Of a stretch of 11,957 nucleotides of DNA, positions 1-6,638 are shown piece after piece. Source of the stretch: JAEXNA01 sp041676625 (GTDB lineage Bacteria; Vulcanimicrobiota; Xenobia; Xenobiales; JADMJV01). Every line of letters begins with the position of its first letter. Position 1 is the stretch's first letter. The stretch lies in the NCBI GenBank assembly GCA_041676625.1, contig JBAYRN010000146.1:1-11957 (forward strand). Direction: 5' to 3'. The notes below the pieces were generated by a model, which was not told the DNA's origin, searched no databases, and was given only the letters and a program-made list of their open reading frames with translations. The translations under genes and the position numbers were made by a program.

Positions 1-153
1 CACGATATCAGCCCCGAAGCCAGCATGGCTCTCTTGAGAGGGACCGCCGACAACATGGGCCAACCGGGTACCGTACAGGGCCAGGGCTTCGTAGACGCCA
101 AAGAGGCACTGGATGTCCTGAGACAGGCCAAAGAAGGAGCCGGCGCCGCTTAA
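1..153 (+). CDS. C-terminal end of a subtilisin-like (S8) serine protease, partial
   Basis: Only the last 50 codons are in the window; frame 1 stays open from the first base to a TAA at 151-153. The peptide has the pattern that closes S8 peptidase domains: a segment SPEASMALLRGTADNMG (compare the family's sPeevkalLkntAdn helix), then GQGFVDAKEAL (compare the family's GyGlvdaeaAv). It ends in a short Ala/Gly-rich tail with no further domain. The catalytic Asp, His and Ser would lie upstream, outside the window, so activity cannot be judged. The family call rests on this C-terminal pattern alone. The gene is followed at once by a strong terminator, so it is the last gene of its transcript. Confidence 0.6.
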   Translation, partial: HDISPEASMALLRGTADNMGQPGTVQGQGFVDAKEALDVLRQAKEGAGAA

Positions 154-163
154 GCCGGACTGC

Positions 164-205
164 TCCATGAAAAAGACCCCGGTCCGCCGGGGTCTTTTTC
201 ATGGA
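164..205. terminator. Bidirectional intrinsic terminator
   Basis: A perfect 19-bp inverted repeat (164-182 and 187-205) encloses a 4-base loop TCCG, an RNA tetraloop of the UNCG class when read on the plus strand. The stem has a GC core (gaccccgg/ccggggtc) flanked by five A on one side and five T on the other. It therefore has the A-tract, GC stem and U-tract form of an intrinsic terminator on both strands. It lies between the convergent protease gene and the minus-strand gene ending at 218, and should end both transcripts. Confidence 0.92.
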
Positions 206-217
206 GTGAAGCGCTGC

Positions 218-817
218 TTAGGCCTCGGCTGAAGCCCGGGCGGCGACCAACTGCTCAGACTCCAGCAAGACGGCTCTGGTCCGTTCTCGCAACTCGGTGA
301 AGTCTCCCTGACTACTGATCAGTGCGCGCTCCAAGCATTGGACAGCCACCAACCAATCCGGGTCGAAGGTAGGTCCCCAGCCGAGCAATTGAGCAAAATC
401 TTTGATGACTTTCTCGTAAAGGGCCTCGGCTCGTTCTCGCTCCCCATTTCTTCCCAGGCAGTCAGCCCAGTCCAGGACAGCCGGTCCTACAACATTGCGG
501 CGATAGGTATGAGCGGTCACCAGGGAATCGTAACGCACTCGCAGCGCTCTCTCTTCCAATTCCGCCTGGTGATTCGCCTGAAAATGTTCGGCCAACAAGC
601 CCGCGCCTTCGCTGATCTGCTGGGCGATCTGAAAGAGTTCACCGGTCACAGCCATATGCGGGTCTTCTTGAAACGCCGCCTTCAGACTCTCCGTACCTTG
701 TTCCAGGCTCTCTAGAGTGCTGAGGCCCTCTCCTTCGGCCAAAGCTCTATGCAGGGCTATCCGGTTGGCCTCTGCCTGAGGATCCTTTTTCATTCCTCTA
801 AGATTCTTTCTTGTCAC
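218..817 (-). CDS. Hypothetical helical (possibly TPR-like) protein, 199 aa
   Basis: I do not recognise this protein as a named family. It has no signal peptide or membrane segment and looks all-helical. A central stretch around WADCLGRNGERERAEALYEKVI resembles one TPR repeat, so it may be a small scaffold that binds other proteins. The frame stays open upstream to about 910. I chose the GTG at 815-817 because GAGGG (825-829, minus strand) sits 7 bases before it and overlaps the TGA of the PilZ-like gene at 828-830, which suggests coupled translation. An ATG at 791-793 (MKKDPQAEA) would give 191 residues and is a fair alternative. It is the last gene of the minus-strand cluster, with the terminator at 164-205 just beyond. 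Confidence 0.7.
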   Translation of the reverse strand: MTRKNLRGMKKDPQAEANRIALHRALAEGEGLSTLESLEQGTESLKAAFQEDPHMAVTGELFQIAQQISEGAGLLAEHFQANHQAELEERALRVRYDSLVTAHTYRRNVVGPAVLDWADCLGRNGERERAEALYEKVIKDFAQLLGWGPTFDPDWLVAVQCLERALISSQGDFTELRERTRAVLLESEQLVAARASAEA

Positions 818-827
818 CAGAAATCCC

Positions 828-1091
828 TCAAGAGTTGAAAGGATGATCCTCCACAGGACACGGATTGCAGCCCTTATCCCGGCCCTCCACCGGAGCCAGA
901 GTGAGCTCACCCAGATCGATACGAAGCTCCAGACCGCTACCGGCCTCCAGAGGAATAGGACCGCGTATCAGACTGCCGCCCCGAGAAGTATCGACCGAGT
1001 AGCCCGAATAGAGCCGATGTCGGGCAGACGGCTGGAGCCCGACTGATGCTCGTCGGCTGGCTCTGGGCTCCCTGCTTCTTTCACTGGTCAT
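828..1091 (-). CDS. Short PilZ-like domain protein, 87 aa
   Basis: PilZ domains bind cyclic di-GMP through an N-terminal RxxxR motif and a following (D/N)xSxxG motif. This product shows Arg-rich REPRASRR near residues 7-14, VDTSRGGSLI near 33-42 (a good D-x-S-x-x-G match), and then the strand PLEAGSGLELRIDLGELTL. That is the front half of a PilZ barrel. The last strands are poorly matched (LAPVEGRDKGCNPCPVEDHPF), so the domain looks short or degenerate. The ATG at 1091 is directly preceded by GGAGGT with no spacer, so the start is uncertain. The frame that continues past the end belongs to the next gene; a frameshifted longer PilZ protein is possible. Motifs support c-di-GMP binding only weakly. 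Confidence 0.55.
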   Translation of the reverse strand: MTSERSREPRASRRASVGLQPSARHRLYSGYSVDTSRGGSLIRGPIPLEAGSGLELRIDLGELTLAPVEGRDKGCNPCPVEDHPFNS

Positions 1092-1174
1092 ACCTCCATT
1101 GTAGCTTTGGAGGATTCAGCAACAAAAGGGCTGTCTGTCCTATTGCAGACTGGGGCGGGTCTACTACTCGAGCC

Positions 1175-1645
1175 CTAATCCCGCTCTCTGGATCGCTTCA
1201 ACTCCCGATCCATCTCCCGCTTGGTGTCTTTCTCGTGAATTGAGGCCCGCTTGTCGTGCATTTTCTTGCCCCGGGCCAGGGCGATCTTGCACTTGGCCAG
1301 TCCGCGCGTGAAATAAAGCTCGATGGGTACCACCGTCAACCCTTTGGCCTCCAGACCCCGGGAGATCTGCTCGATCTCTTTGCTGTGCAGCAAAAGTTTG
1401 CGCGGACGGGTAGGTTCGTGGTTGTTTCGATTGCCGTGCTTGAAGGGGGCGATATAGAGGGAGTTCAGCCAGGCCTCACCGTTTCGAATATCGACATAGG
1501 CGTCGACCAGGTTCACATTGCCGGCCCGCAGCGACTTGACCTCGGTTCCGGTGAGTATCAGGCCCGCATCAAATTTGTCGATGAAGTGGTACTCATAACC
1601 CGCCCGGCGGTTACTGGCTATGGTTCTGTTGTTCTCGTCCTTCAC
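1175..1645 (-). CDS. smpB: SsrA-binding protein SmpB
   Basis: SmpB binds tmRNA (SsrA) and delivers it to stalled ribosomes for trans-translation, tagging the unfinished peptide for degradation. The 156-residue product has the expected length and landmarks: IASNRRAGYEYHF near the N terminus, GTEVKSLRAG at about residues 33-42, the LYFTRGLAKCKIALARGKK stretch, and a HDKR motif near 131-134 that opens the basic C-terminal tail (KREMDRELKRSRERD), the part that enters the ribosomal channel. I chose the GTG at 1643-1645 because its GTGA overlaps the stop of the carboxypeptidase gene and GAGGTG lies 8 bases upstream. A TTG at 1649-1651 would add two residues but is too close to that site. No tmRNA gene is in the window. 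Confidence 0.95.
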   Translation of the reverse strand: MKDENNRTIASNRRAGYEYHFIDKFDAGLILTGTEVKSLRAGNVNLVDAYVDIRNGEAWLNSLYIAPFKHGNRNNHEPTRPRKLLLHSKEIEQISRGLEAKGLTVVPIELYFTRGLAKCKIALARGKKMHDKRASIHEKDTKREMDRELKRSRERD

Positions 1646-3159
1646 GACCAATTCACCTCGTAAAGGATGGAGTACTTGTTCTGCAGATAGTCCACGAAGG
1701 GCCCGGTACGAACTTCGTGTCCCAGCACCTTCTCCAGCAGGTCTCCGGGAAGGTAGCGCGCCGCGTGGGTGTAGACGTTCTCGGTAAGCCAGCCGAGGAG
1801 AGGTTGAAACTCACCCCGGGCGATCTGCTCGTCCACCTCACAAAGATCACGGCGGATCAAAAGCCACAGGTCGCTCGCTATAAGGTTTCCCAGGGCATAT
1901 GTAGGAAAGTAACCCACCAGTCCGTCCGACCAGTGAATGTCCTGCAAGCACCCCGCTGCGTCGCTGGGAACCTTGATCCCGAAGGACTCCTCCACTTTCT
2001 GGTTCCAGAGGGCGGGCACGTCTTTGGCCTCGATCTCACCGGCCAGCAGAGCCGCCTCCAGTTCCCAGCGCAGAATCACGTGCAGAGAGTAAGTCACCTC
2101 ATCGGCTTCGACTCGAATCAGGCTGGGGCGCACCCTGTTGACGGCCCGATGGAGGTCCCGCCACTCGTAGCCCCCCAATTGTTGCGGGAAGTAGCCTCTC
2201 ATCCTGGGGAAAACCCAGCGCCAGAACTGCTCCGATCGACCCACCAGGTTTTCCCACAGTCGACTCTGGCTCTCGTGCACCCCTAGCGAGGCACCGCCCC
2301 GCAGCGGCGTAAACTCCAACTCATTGGGAGAATGGAGTTCGTAGAGCCCGTGACCGGTCTCGTGTAGAGTAGCAAAGATGGAAGTTCCGACTTCGTCGGG
2401 GTGATAACGGGTGACCAGCCGAACGTCGTGAGAAGAAGACGCCGAGCAGAACGGGTGGGCGCCCTCATCCAGCCGATTGATGGCCGGAAAGCCGATAGCC
2501 TCACTTAGAAATTTGGCGAACCTTTCCTGGGCCTCGACCGGAAAGTCCTGGTCGAGCGGGCCGTTTGCGACTCTTTCGAACCAGGGAGAGTCCATGATGA
2601 GCTGGACTCCCCGGACCAGGTGGGGCCGTAACTCCGCGAAGAGTTCCACCAGTCGGGCCTGGGTCATCCCCGGCTCGAACTCATCCACCATAGCGTCGTA
2701 AGGGTGGCCCTCGAAGCCGATCTGGCGGGCCTCCTCTCGTTTTAAACGAAACATTCTGGTGAGGTGAGGCTCGAAGACCGAAAAATCATCAGCCGCTTTA
2801 GCCCGGCGCCAGGCATCGAAGGCTTCGGCTGCCGCCAGGCTAAGCTCTTCCACCAGTTCGGCCTTCACCGAGGTGGCTCGACGGCGCTCTCTTTTCCAGT
2901 GAGCCACGCTCTGAGCATCCACCGAATCAAGATCACCGGCCAGAGCATCAGCGGCCCGCTCCAGCAACTCGCCGAAGGCCGGGCTCACCATCTTCTGATG
3001 GGCCAGCAGTGCCAGGGTGGCCTGCTGGCGACCTCGGACCTCCACCGCCTGCGGCGATCGTGTCATCACGATCTGTTGGTCCCAATTCAGCAGCCTACGG
3101 GCATTCTTGAGGTGACAGATTGTCTCGCTTTGCTTACGAAATGCTTCCAAGACGCTCAT
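1642..3159 (-). CDS. Carboxypeptidase of the M32 (Taq) family
   Basis: M32 enzymes are cytoplasmic zinc metallocarboxypeptidases that trim residues from peptide C termini. The 505-residue length is normal for the family. The zinc site is the HETGH at residues 266-270 (HExxH), followed by HESQSRLWEN at 295-304, which brings the third ligand Glu. Other family blocks are present: HDVRLVTRY (about 244-252), EADEVTYSLHVILR (351-364) and LQDIHWSDGLVGYFPTYALGN at about 405-425. There is no signal peptide. The ATG at 3157-3159 has AAGGAG upstream at good spacing. The stop codon overlaps the smpB start, so the two are probably translated together; both deal with turnover of faulty or waste polypeptides. 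A hairpin terminator or attenuator lies directly upstream. Confidence 0.96.
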   Translation of the reverse strand: MSVLEAFRKQSETICHLKNARRLLNWDQQIVMTRSPQAVEVRGRQQATLALLAHQKMVSPAFGELLERAADALAGDLDSVDAQSVAHWKRERRRATSVKAELVEELSLAAAEAFDAWRRAKAADDFSVFEPHLTRMFRLKREEARQIGFEGHPYDAMVDEFEPGMTQARLVELFAELRPHLVRGVQLIMDSPWFERVANGPLDQDFPVEAQERFAKFLSEAIGFPAINRLDEGAHPFCSASSSHDVRLVTRYHPDEVGTSIFATLHETGHGLYELHSPNELEFTPLRGGASLGVHESQSRLWENLVGRSEQFWRWVFPRMRGYFPQQLGGYEWRDLHRAVNRVRPSLIRVEADEVTYSLHVILRWELEAALLAGEIEAKDVPALWNQKVEESFGIKVPSDAAGCLQDIHWSDGLVGYFPTYALGNLIASDLWLLIRRDLCEVDEQIARGEFQPLLGWLTENVYTHAARYLPGDLLEKVLGHEVRTGPFVDYLQNKYSILYEVNWS

Positions 3160-3173
3160 CGCTTTACTCCTTC

Positions 3174-3207
3174 AATAAAAATCGCCACCCGATACCAGGT
3201 GACGATC
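3174..3207 (-). terminator. Intrinsic terminator or attenuator in front of the carboxypeptidase gene
   Basis: On the minus strand the sequence reads atcgtcacc, an 8-base loop, ggtggcgat, then tttttatt. The 9-bp stem (3198-3206 with 3181-3189) has one G-U pair and a U-rich run follows, the normal layout of an intrinsic terminator. It lies after the 55-residue membrane protein gene and ends only about 10 bases before the ribosome binding site of the carboxypeptidase. No clear promoter fits between hairpin and gene, so partial read-through or regulated attenuation is an option. Confidence 0.65.
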
Positions 3208-3229
3208 ACAACACCCATGCGGCAGAGAA

Positions 3230-3397
3230 CTAGTGCTCGGATTTGGCCCAGTGTTTGGGTTGGGTTCCACCAGTGGTGAAGGTAAATAGCGCTCCCACGA
3301 CACCGGCTATCATCAATACTTTCAGGCCGTGAGCGATGGACGACCAGAGGGCGCTAAAATAAGCGGGGTTCAAAAAATCTTCTAATAAAGTTGGCAC
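3230..3397 (-). CDS. Small single-pass membrane protein, 55 aa
   Basis: This small gene is read from a GTG at 3395-3397 to a TAG at 3230-3232. The product starts VPTLLEDFLNPAYFSALW, has a hydrophobic segment at about residues 25-40 (LKVLMIAGVVGALFTF) that could span the membrane once, and ends in a short polar tail TTGGTQPKHWAKSEH. An AGAGG lies 11 bases before the GTG, rather distant. The third codon positions are only partly GC-rich. It follows the lytic transglycosylase gene by 28 bases in the same direction and is closed by a terminator-like hairpin, so it is probably the last gene of that transcript. I do not recognise the family; a partner or regulator in the envelope is only a guess from position and size. 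Confidence 0.62.
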   Translation of the reverse strand: MPTLLEDFLNPAYFSALWSSIAHGLKVLMIAGVVGALFTFTTGGTQPKHWAKSEH

Positions 3398-3425
3398 TTT
3401 GTTGTAATCCTCTGCTTTCTACTAA

Positions 3426-4157
3426 TTAATTCTTTTTCTTTCGTTGCTCGTCTTTTACCCTATTGTTGTACGAATTTACGATCCGTGCAACATAGTTCTG
3501 GGTTTCGGCGTAGGGAGGGATACCTCCGTAAGAACTCACCGCGCCAGGACCAGCGTTGTAGGCAGCCAGAGCATAATCCAAACGACCGAATCTGGTCAAC
3601 TGCATGGCCAGATACCTCGAGCCACCTTCGATATTTTGTTCCGGGTCATTGATCTGGCTCACCCCCAGCATAGCGGCCGTACCGGGCATCAACTGCATCA
3701 AGCCTTGAGCGCCTACCGTCGAGGCGGCAGAGATCCGAAAGTTGGACTCCTGGCGAATGACTTCCTCGAGGAGGATCGGATCCAGATTGTATTGCTTCGC
3801 GTACTTCTCGATGATATCGCTCACGTTGACCCGGGCCGTCCCATTTTGCAAGAAGCGATCCGGGAGGTCCTGAAGAGGGCTGGATTTGTAGGAGACCGAG
3901 GCGGGGATCTTGAGGTTGGAGAGACTACTAGCAGAAGGCTTGAGAGTGGGTTTCGGGGCCAGGTTGTAGATCTGACCGCTTCGACTGGTTCGCATGGTGT
4001 GGCGGTAGTGCTGGGCCCCGGCGTTGGTGTACGAGTTGACGACCTGCCCCCCGTAGCTATCTCCCCCGGTTCGATAAACGGTATCCGCGCTCGCCACGGC
4101 GGCGGTCAGGCCAAGCCCGACAGCCACTGAAAACCATGCTCTGACAAACTTCTTCAT
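3426..4157 (-). CDS. Secreted soluble lytic transglycosylase (SLT domain)
   Basis: SLT enzymes cut the MurNAc-GlcNAc bond of peptidoglycan, leaving 1,6-anhydro ends, and act outside the inner membrane. The 243-residue product has a signal peptide (MKKFVRAWFSVAVGLGLTAA, cleavage probably after VASA at residue 24), a variable linker to about residue 108, and an SLT domain at about 112-230. The catalytic Glu is E137 in RQESNF; the family blocks GAQGLMQLMP (149-158) and ALAAYNAGPGAV (196-207) are intact. The ATG at 4155-4157 has GGAG six bases upstream; the frame runs open to 4310, but the extra 51 residues would bury the signal peptide. The tail is very basic (KDEQRKKKN). It follows the UPF0104-type gene by 23 bases. 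Confidence 0.94.
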   Translation of the reverse strand: MKKFVRAWFSVAVGLGLTAAVASADTVYRTGGDSYGGQVVNSYTNAGAQHYRHTMRTSRSGQIYNLAPKPTLKPSASSLSNLKIPASVSYKSSPLQDLPDRFLQNGTARVNVSDIIEKYAKQYNLDPILLEEVIRQESNFRISAASTVGAQGLMQLMPGTAAMLGVSQINDPEQNIEGGSRYLAMQLTRFGRLDYALAAYNAGPGAVSSYGGIPPYAETQNYVARIVNSYNNRVKDEQRKKKN

Positions 4158-4180
4158 ACCCTGCTCCTGTACACTGGTGT

Positions 4181-5185
4181 TTAAATTATTGGTGATTTCC
4201 CACAATCCTGCATGCTCGGAGGAGGCGCGCCATTCTCTATTCCCCGGGCTTTTACGGCCGCTTCTTTTCTCAGGGCTCGGGCGATGGCAAACCAACTCAG
4301 CAAGCCCCACAGTGAAAAGACCACCATTTGCATGATATGGATCACCACGGCTCCCTGTAAGGCCGATACCTTGTCGGCTCCCAGCATCAGCATCGCTCCC
4401 AGGGCCATTCCGTGGAACAAACCCGGTTGGGTGGGTGCGGTTGCGGGGGCAAAGGCCAGAATGAGCAGGGCGTAGGCCAGGGTGTCGTGCTTGAAGTAGG
4501 AGGCCAGGATAAGATCGGTGTGAAAAGCGAAGATCACCCAGGCCGCCAGGCCCCAGAACAAAGCTCTCTTTCCCCCCGGTCGGGACCAGGCAGCACCCAG
4601 ATCGGTGAGTGTGTTGAGGGTGAACTTTTCCACCACTTCCCGGGTCAGTTTGGGCAGTCTCCCCAGCCAGATCCCCAGGGTGCGGGCGACCGATTTACGG
4701 CTCTTTACCACGGTCACGATGACTGCCACGGAAACAGCAGTAGCCAGGCTGATCCCCAACAGGCGCGAACCCATCTCCTCGCCACCGGCCACCCCGACCA
4801 CCATGATCGTAGCCCCGACGAAGACCACCCGAAGCACCTGGTCCGCCAGGCGTTCCTGCACCAGTCCGGAGGTGCCGTACTCAGCGGGTACATCCAGCTG
4901 CGCCAGCAGGAAAACCCGCAGGGGCTCTCCCGCCCGTCCCGGGATCAAGATATTGGCGGCGTGACACACACCCATGGTATGAAACGACTTCCAGCGGCTG
5001 GCCCGGTAACTCAAACAGGCTCGCCAGCGCTCGGCGGTGATCCAGCAGCCGAGCAGAAAAAGTAGCGAAGAGAACGCGAAGTCCTGGCGGTCTAGCTCCA
5101 GAAAAGCTTCAGAGATCTGCTGGGGAGTCAAGAAAATCAGTAAAGAGGCCATTCCGAGGACCACCGCCCCCAGCGCACTCAGCAC
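4181..5185 (-). CDS. Integral membrane protein of the UPF0104 / LPG-synthase TM family
   Basis: The roughly 334-residue product is a polytopic membrane protein with about seven or eight hydrophobic segments. It carries the family signature NILIPGRAGEPLRVFLLAQ at about residues 78-96 (Asn, then R-x-G-E-x-x-R), matching the flippase-like TM region shared by MprF-type lysylphosphatidylglycerol synthases and many stand-alone UPF0104 proteins. No C-terminal aminoacyl transferase domain is present. Stand-alone members are thought to move or help modify lipids or lipid-linked sugars; the substrate here is unknown. The GTG at 5183-5185 has no good ribosome binding site, and the frame is open upstream to a TAA near 5253-5255 without another usual start codon, so the start is uncertain. 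It appears to lead the transcript containing the lytic transglycosylase. Confidence 0.85.
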   Translation of the reverse strand: MLSALGAVVLGMASLLIFLTPQQISEAFLELDRQDFAFSSLLFLLGCWITAERWRACLSYRASRWKSFHTMGVCHAANILIPGRAGEPLRVFLLAQLDVPAEYGTSGLVQERLADQVLRVVFVGATIMVVGVAGGEEMGSRLLGISLATAVSVAVIVTVVKSRKSVARTLGIWLGRLPKLTREVVEKFTLNTLTDLGAAWSRPGGKRALFWGLAAWVIFAFHTDLILASYFKHDTLAYALLILAFAPATAPTQPGLFHGMALGAMLMLGADKVSALQGAVVIHIMQMVVFSLWGLLSWFAIARALRKEAAVKARGIENGAPPPSMQDCGKSPII

Positions 5186-5236
5186 GGTCCAGCGGCCATT
5201 CAGAGGGTTTTCCCGCTCCAGGTTGCTCTCGTCTTC

Positions 5237-5265
5237 TTGATTCTCGGTATCGATTTAGTTACATT
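5237..5265 (+). promoter_or_regulatory. Sigma70-type promoter of ubiX
   Basis: A -35 box TTGATT (5237-5242) is separated by 17 bases from a -10 box TACATT (5260-5265). Transcription should start at about 5272-5274, and an in-frame ATG stands at 5274. If the first base is the A of that ATG, the ubiX message is leaderless. No Shine-Dalgarno site is visible before either candidate start. Confidence 0.6.
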
Positions 5266-5312
5266 TCGAAGTCATGCGGGTATCGCCTTTTCTTCACCGA
5301 AGCGCCCCATTC

Positions 5313-5891
5313 ATGAAAACGCGACGGTTTATAGTCGGCATCACCGGAGCCTCCGCCGTGATCTACGCGATACGCCTCTTACAAGAACTCAAGCAGGCTT
5401 CCCAGGTAGAAACCCATCTGGTCATGTCGAAAGCAGCCGGGATCACTCTCCGGCTGGAGTGCCCCGAGTGGGAATTGGAAGCAGTCCGAGCACTGGCCGA
5501 TATCTCTTACAAGGAGATGGATATCGCCGCGGCCATCGCCAGCGGTTCCTTTCCCATCGACGCCATGCTGGTGGTGCCCGCTTCCATGAAGACGGTGGCC
5601 CAGATCGCCACCGGTACCGGCCAGACCCTCCTCCACCGTGCCGCCGACGTGACCCTGAAAGAGCGGCGCCCCCTCTACGTGGTACCCCGGGAGACCCCCC
5701 TACACCTGGGCCATCTGCGCAACCTGACCACCCTGGCAGAATTGGGCGCGGTGGTGGTCCCCCCCATGCCGGCCTTCTACCATCGACCGAACACCCTGGA
5801 CGAGGTGATCGACCATACGGTGGGCAAACTTCTGGACCTACTGGGGATCGAGCACCGGCTGTTCCGGCGCTGGCAGGGCCCGGAATCCTAG
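5313..5891 (+). CDS. ubiX: Flavin prenyltransferase UbiX
   Basis: UbiX joins dimethylallyl phosphate to reduced FMN to make prenylated FMN, the cofactor of UbiD-type decarboxylases used in quinone synthesis and aromatic acid metabolism. The 192-residue product matches the family along its length: GITGASAVIYAIRLL at 9-23 (flavin-binding loop), SMKT at 91-94, KERRPLYVVPRETPLHLGH at 116-134, PPMPAFYHRP at 150-159, and a closing LFRRWQG like that of proteobacterial UbiX. The ATG at 5313 gives the usual family N terminus (MKTRRFIVGITG). The promoter at 5237-5265 would instead fit a leaderless start at the ATG 5274, adding 13 residues. No ubiD lies in the window. The stop TAG overlaps the stop of the convergent nitroreductase gene. 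Confidence 0.95.
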   Translation: MKTRRFIVGITGASAVIYAIRLLQELKQASQVETHLVMSKAAGITLRLECPEWELEAVRALADISYKEMDIAAAIASGSFPIDAMLVVPASMKTVAQIATGTGQTLLHRAADVTLKERRPLYVVPRETPLHLGHLRNLTTLAELGAVVVPPMPAFYHRPNTLDEVIDHTVGKLLDLLGIEHRLFRRWQGPES

Positions 5892-6547
5892 AAAATCTTA
5901 GACTCCCAGGAGTCGAGGTACGTGAGTTCTCCCACCGGTACCCGTTTGGCGGGCTTGAAGTCCTCTCCGGTGAAGTAGGCGACCGGAAGCAGGCAGGTCT
6001 GGGTGTAGTCCTCAGGGATCTCCAACAGGGCTGCCACTTCCTTCTCGTACTTCAGGTGCAGGGTGGTCCAGGCCGAACCCAATCCGTGCGCCCTTAGAGC
6101 CAGCATAAGCGACCAGGCGGCGGGTAGGCTGGAGCCGTAGAACGACGCCTGCTCTAATGCCCCCAGCTTCTCCACCCTCCCCTTCAAGCAGGTGATGATG
6201 AAGAGAGGCACCTCGCCCATGTGCCTGCTCAGGTGCACCGCCGAGGTCACGACCCGGTTCTGACGCTGAGCCCGGGGGTCGGACACAGAAAGCTTGGGGG
6301 CACTTTCAGCCGACGCTTTGGCGTACCCGGCAAACGACTCCGCGTAGTAATCGGCGATGGCTTTTCGTTTCTCCGGGTCGGTCACCAGCACGAACCTCCA
6401 CTCCTGGCGGTTTGAGCCGCTGGGGGCTTGAATGGCCAGTTCCAGGCATCGCTTCACCACGTCCAGTGGGACTTCTCGGGTGAGGTCGAGCCGCTTTCGC
6501 ACCGATCGGGTGGTGGTGAGAAGCTTTTCTATTGTTGCCATATCCAT
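5888..6547 (-). CDS. Nitroreductase-family FMN oxidoreductase
   Basis: Members of this family bind FMN as homodimers and reduce nitro compounds, quinones, flavins or other substrates with NAD(P)H; the natural substrate here cannot be told. The 219-residue product has the N-terminal FMN-phosphate motif RSVRKR (14-19), the block APSGSNRQEWRFVLV (41-55), and a GLGSAW motif in the second half that contacts FMN. I chose the ATG at 6545-6547 (MDMATIEKLL), preceded by GGGGAAG about 9 bases upstream; a second ATG lies two codons on. The frame continues to 6757 but that extension has no family features and would overlap the divergent gene at 6639. It ends tail to tail with ubiX, their stops sharing CTAG at 5888-5891. 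Confidence 0.92.
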   Translation of the reverse strand: MDMATIEKLLTTTRSVRKRLDLTREVPLDVVKRCLELAIQAPSGSNRQEWRFVLVTDPEKRKAIADYYAESFAGYAKASAESAPKLSVSDPRAQRQNRVVTSAVHLSRHMGEVPLFIITCLKGRVEKLGALEQASFYGSSLPAAWSLMLALRAHGLGSAWTTLHLKYEKEVAALLEIPEDYTQTCLLPVAYFTGEDFKPAKRVPVGELTYLDSWESKIF

Positions 6548-6638
6548 AGGTGGGCTCTTCCCCAGCGAGCAAGGATCTCCCGTTTCGAACGCGCCACACA
6601 GGGTCCGACCTACCGGAATCGAAGCGTAAGAAAGAGGC

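Noticed and set aside
1125..1150. Short inverted repeat gtctg/cagac with a T-run on the minus strand between smpB and the PilZ gene
   Set aside because: The stem is only 5 bp with AT-rich loop and the T-run is distant and broken; too weak to call a terminator.
1717..2286. Long plus-strand open frame (189 codons) opposite the carboxypeptidase gene
   Set aside because: It is the antisense of a confidently identified M32 gene with GC-rich third positions; no domain or ribosome site.
3444..4130. Plus-strand open frame of 228 codons opposite the lytic transglycosylase gene
   Set aside because: Shadow of a gene with signal peptide and intact SLT motifs; the antisense peptide shows no recognisable domain.
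4412..5065. Plus-strand open frame of 217 codons opposite the UPF0104-type gene
   Set aside because: Low-complexity Gly/Gln/Pro peptide, antisense of a recognised membrane protein gene.
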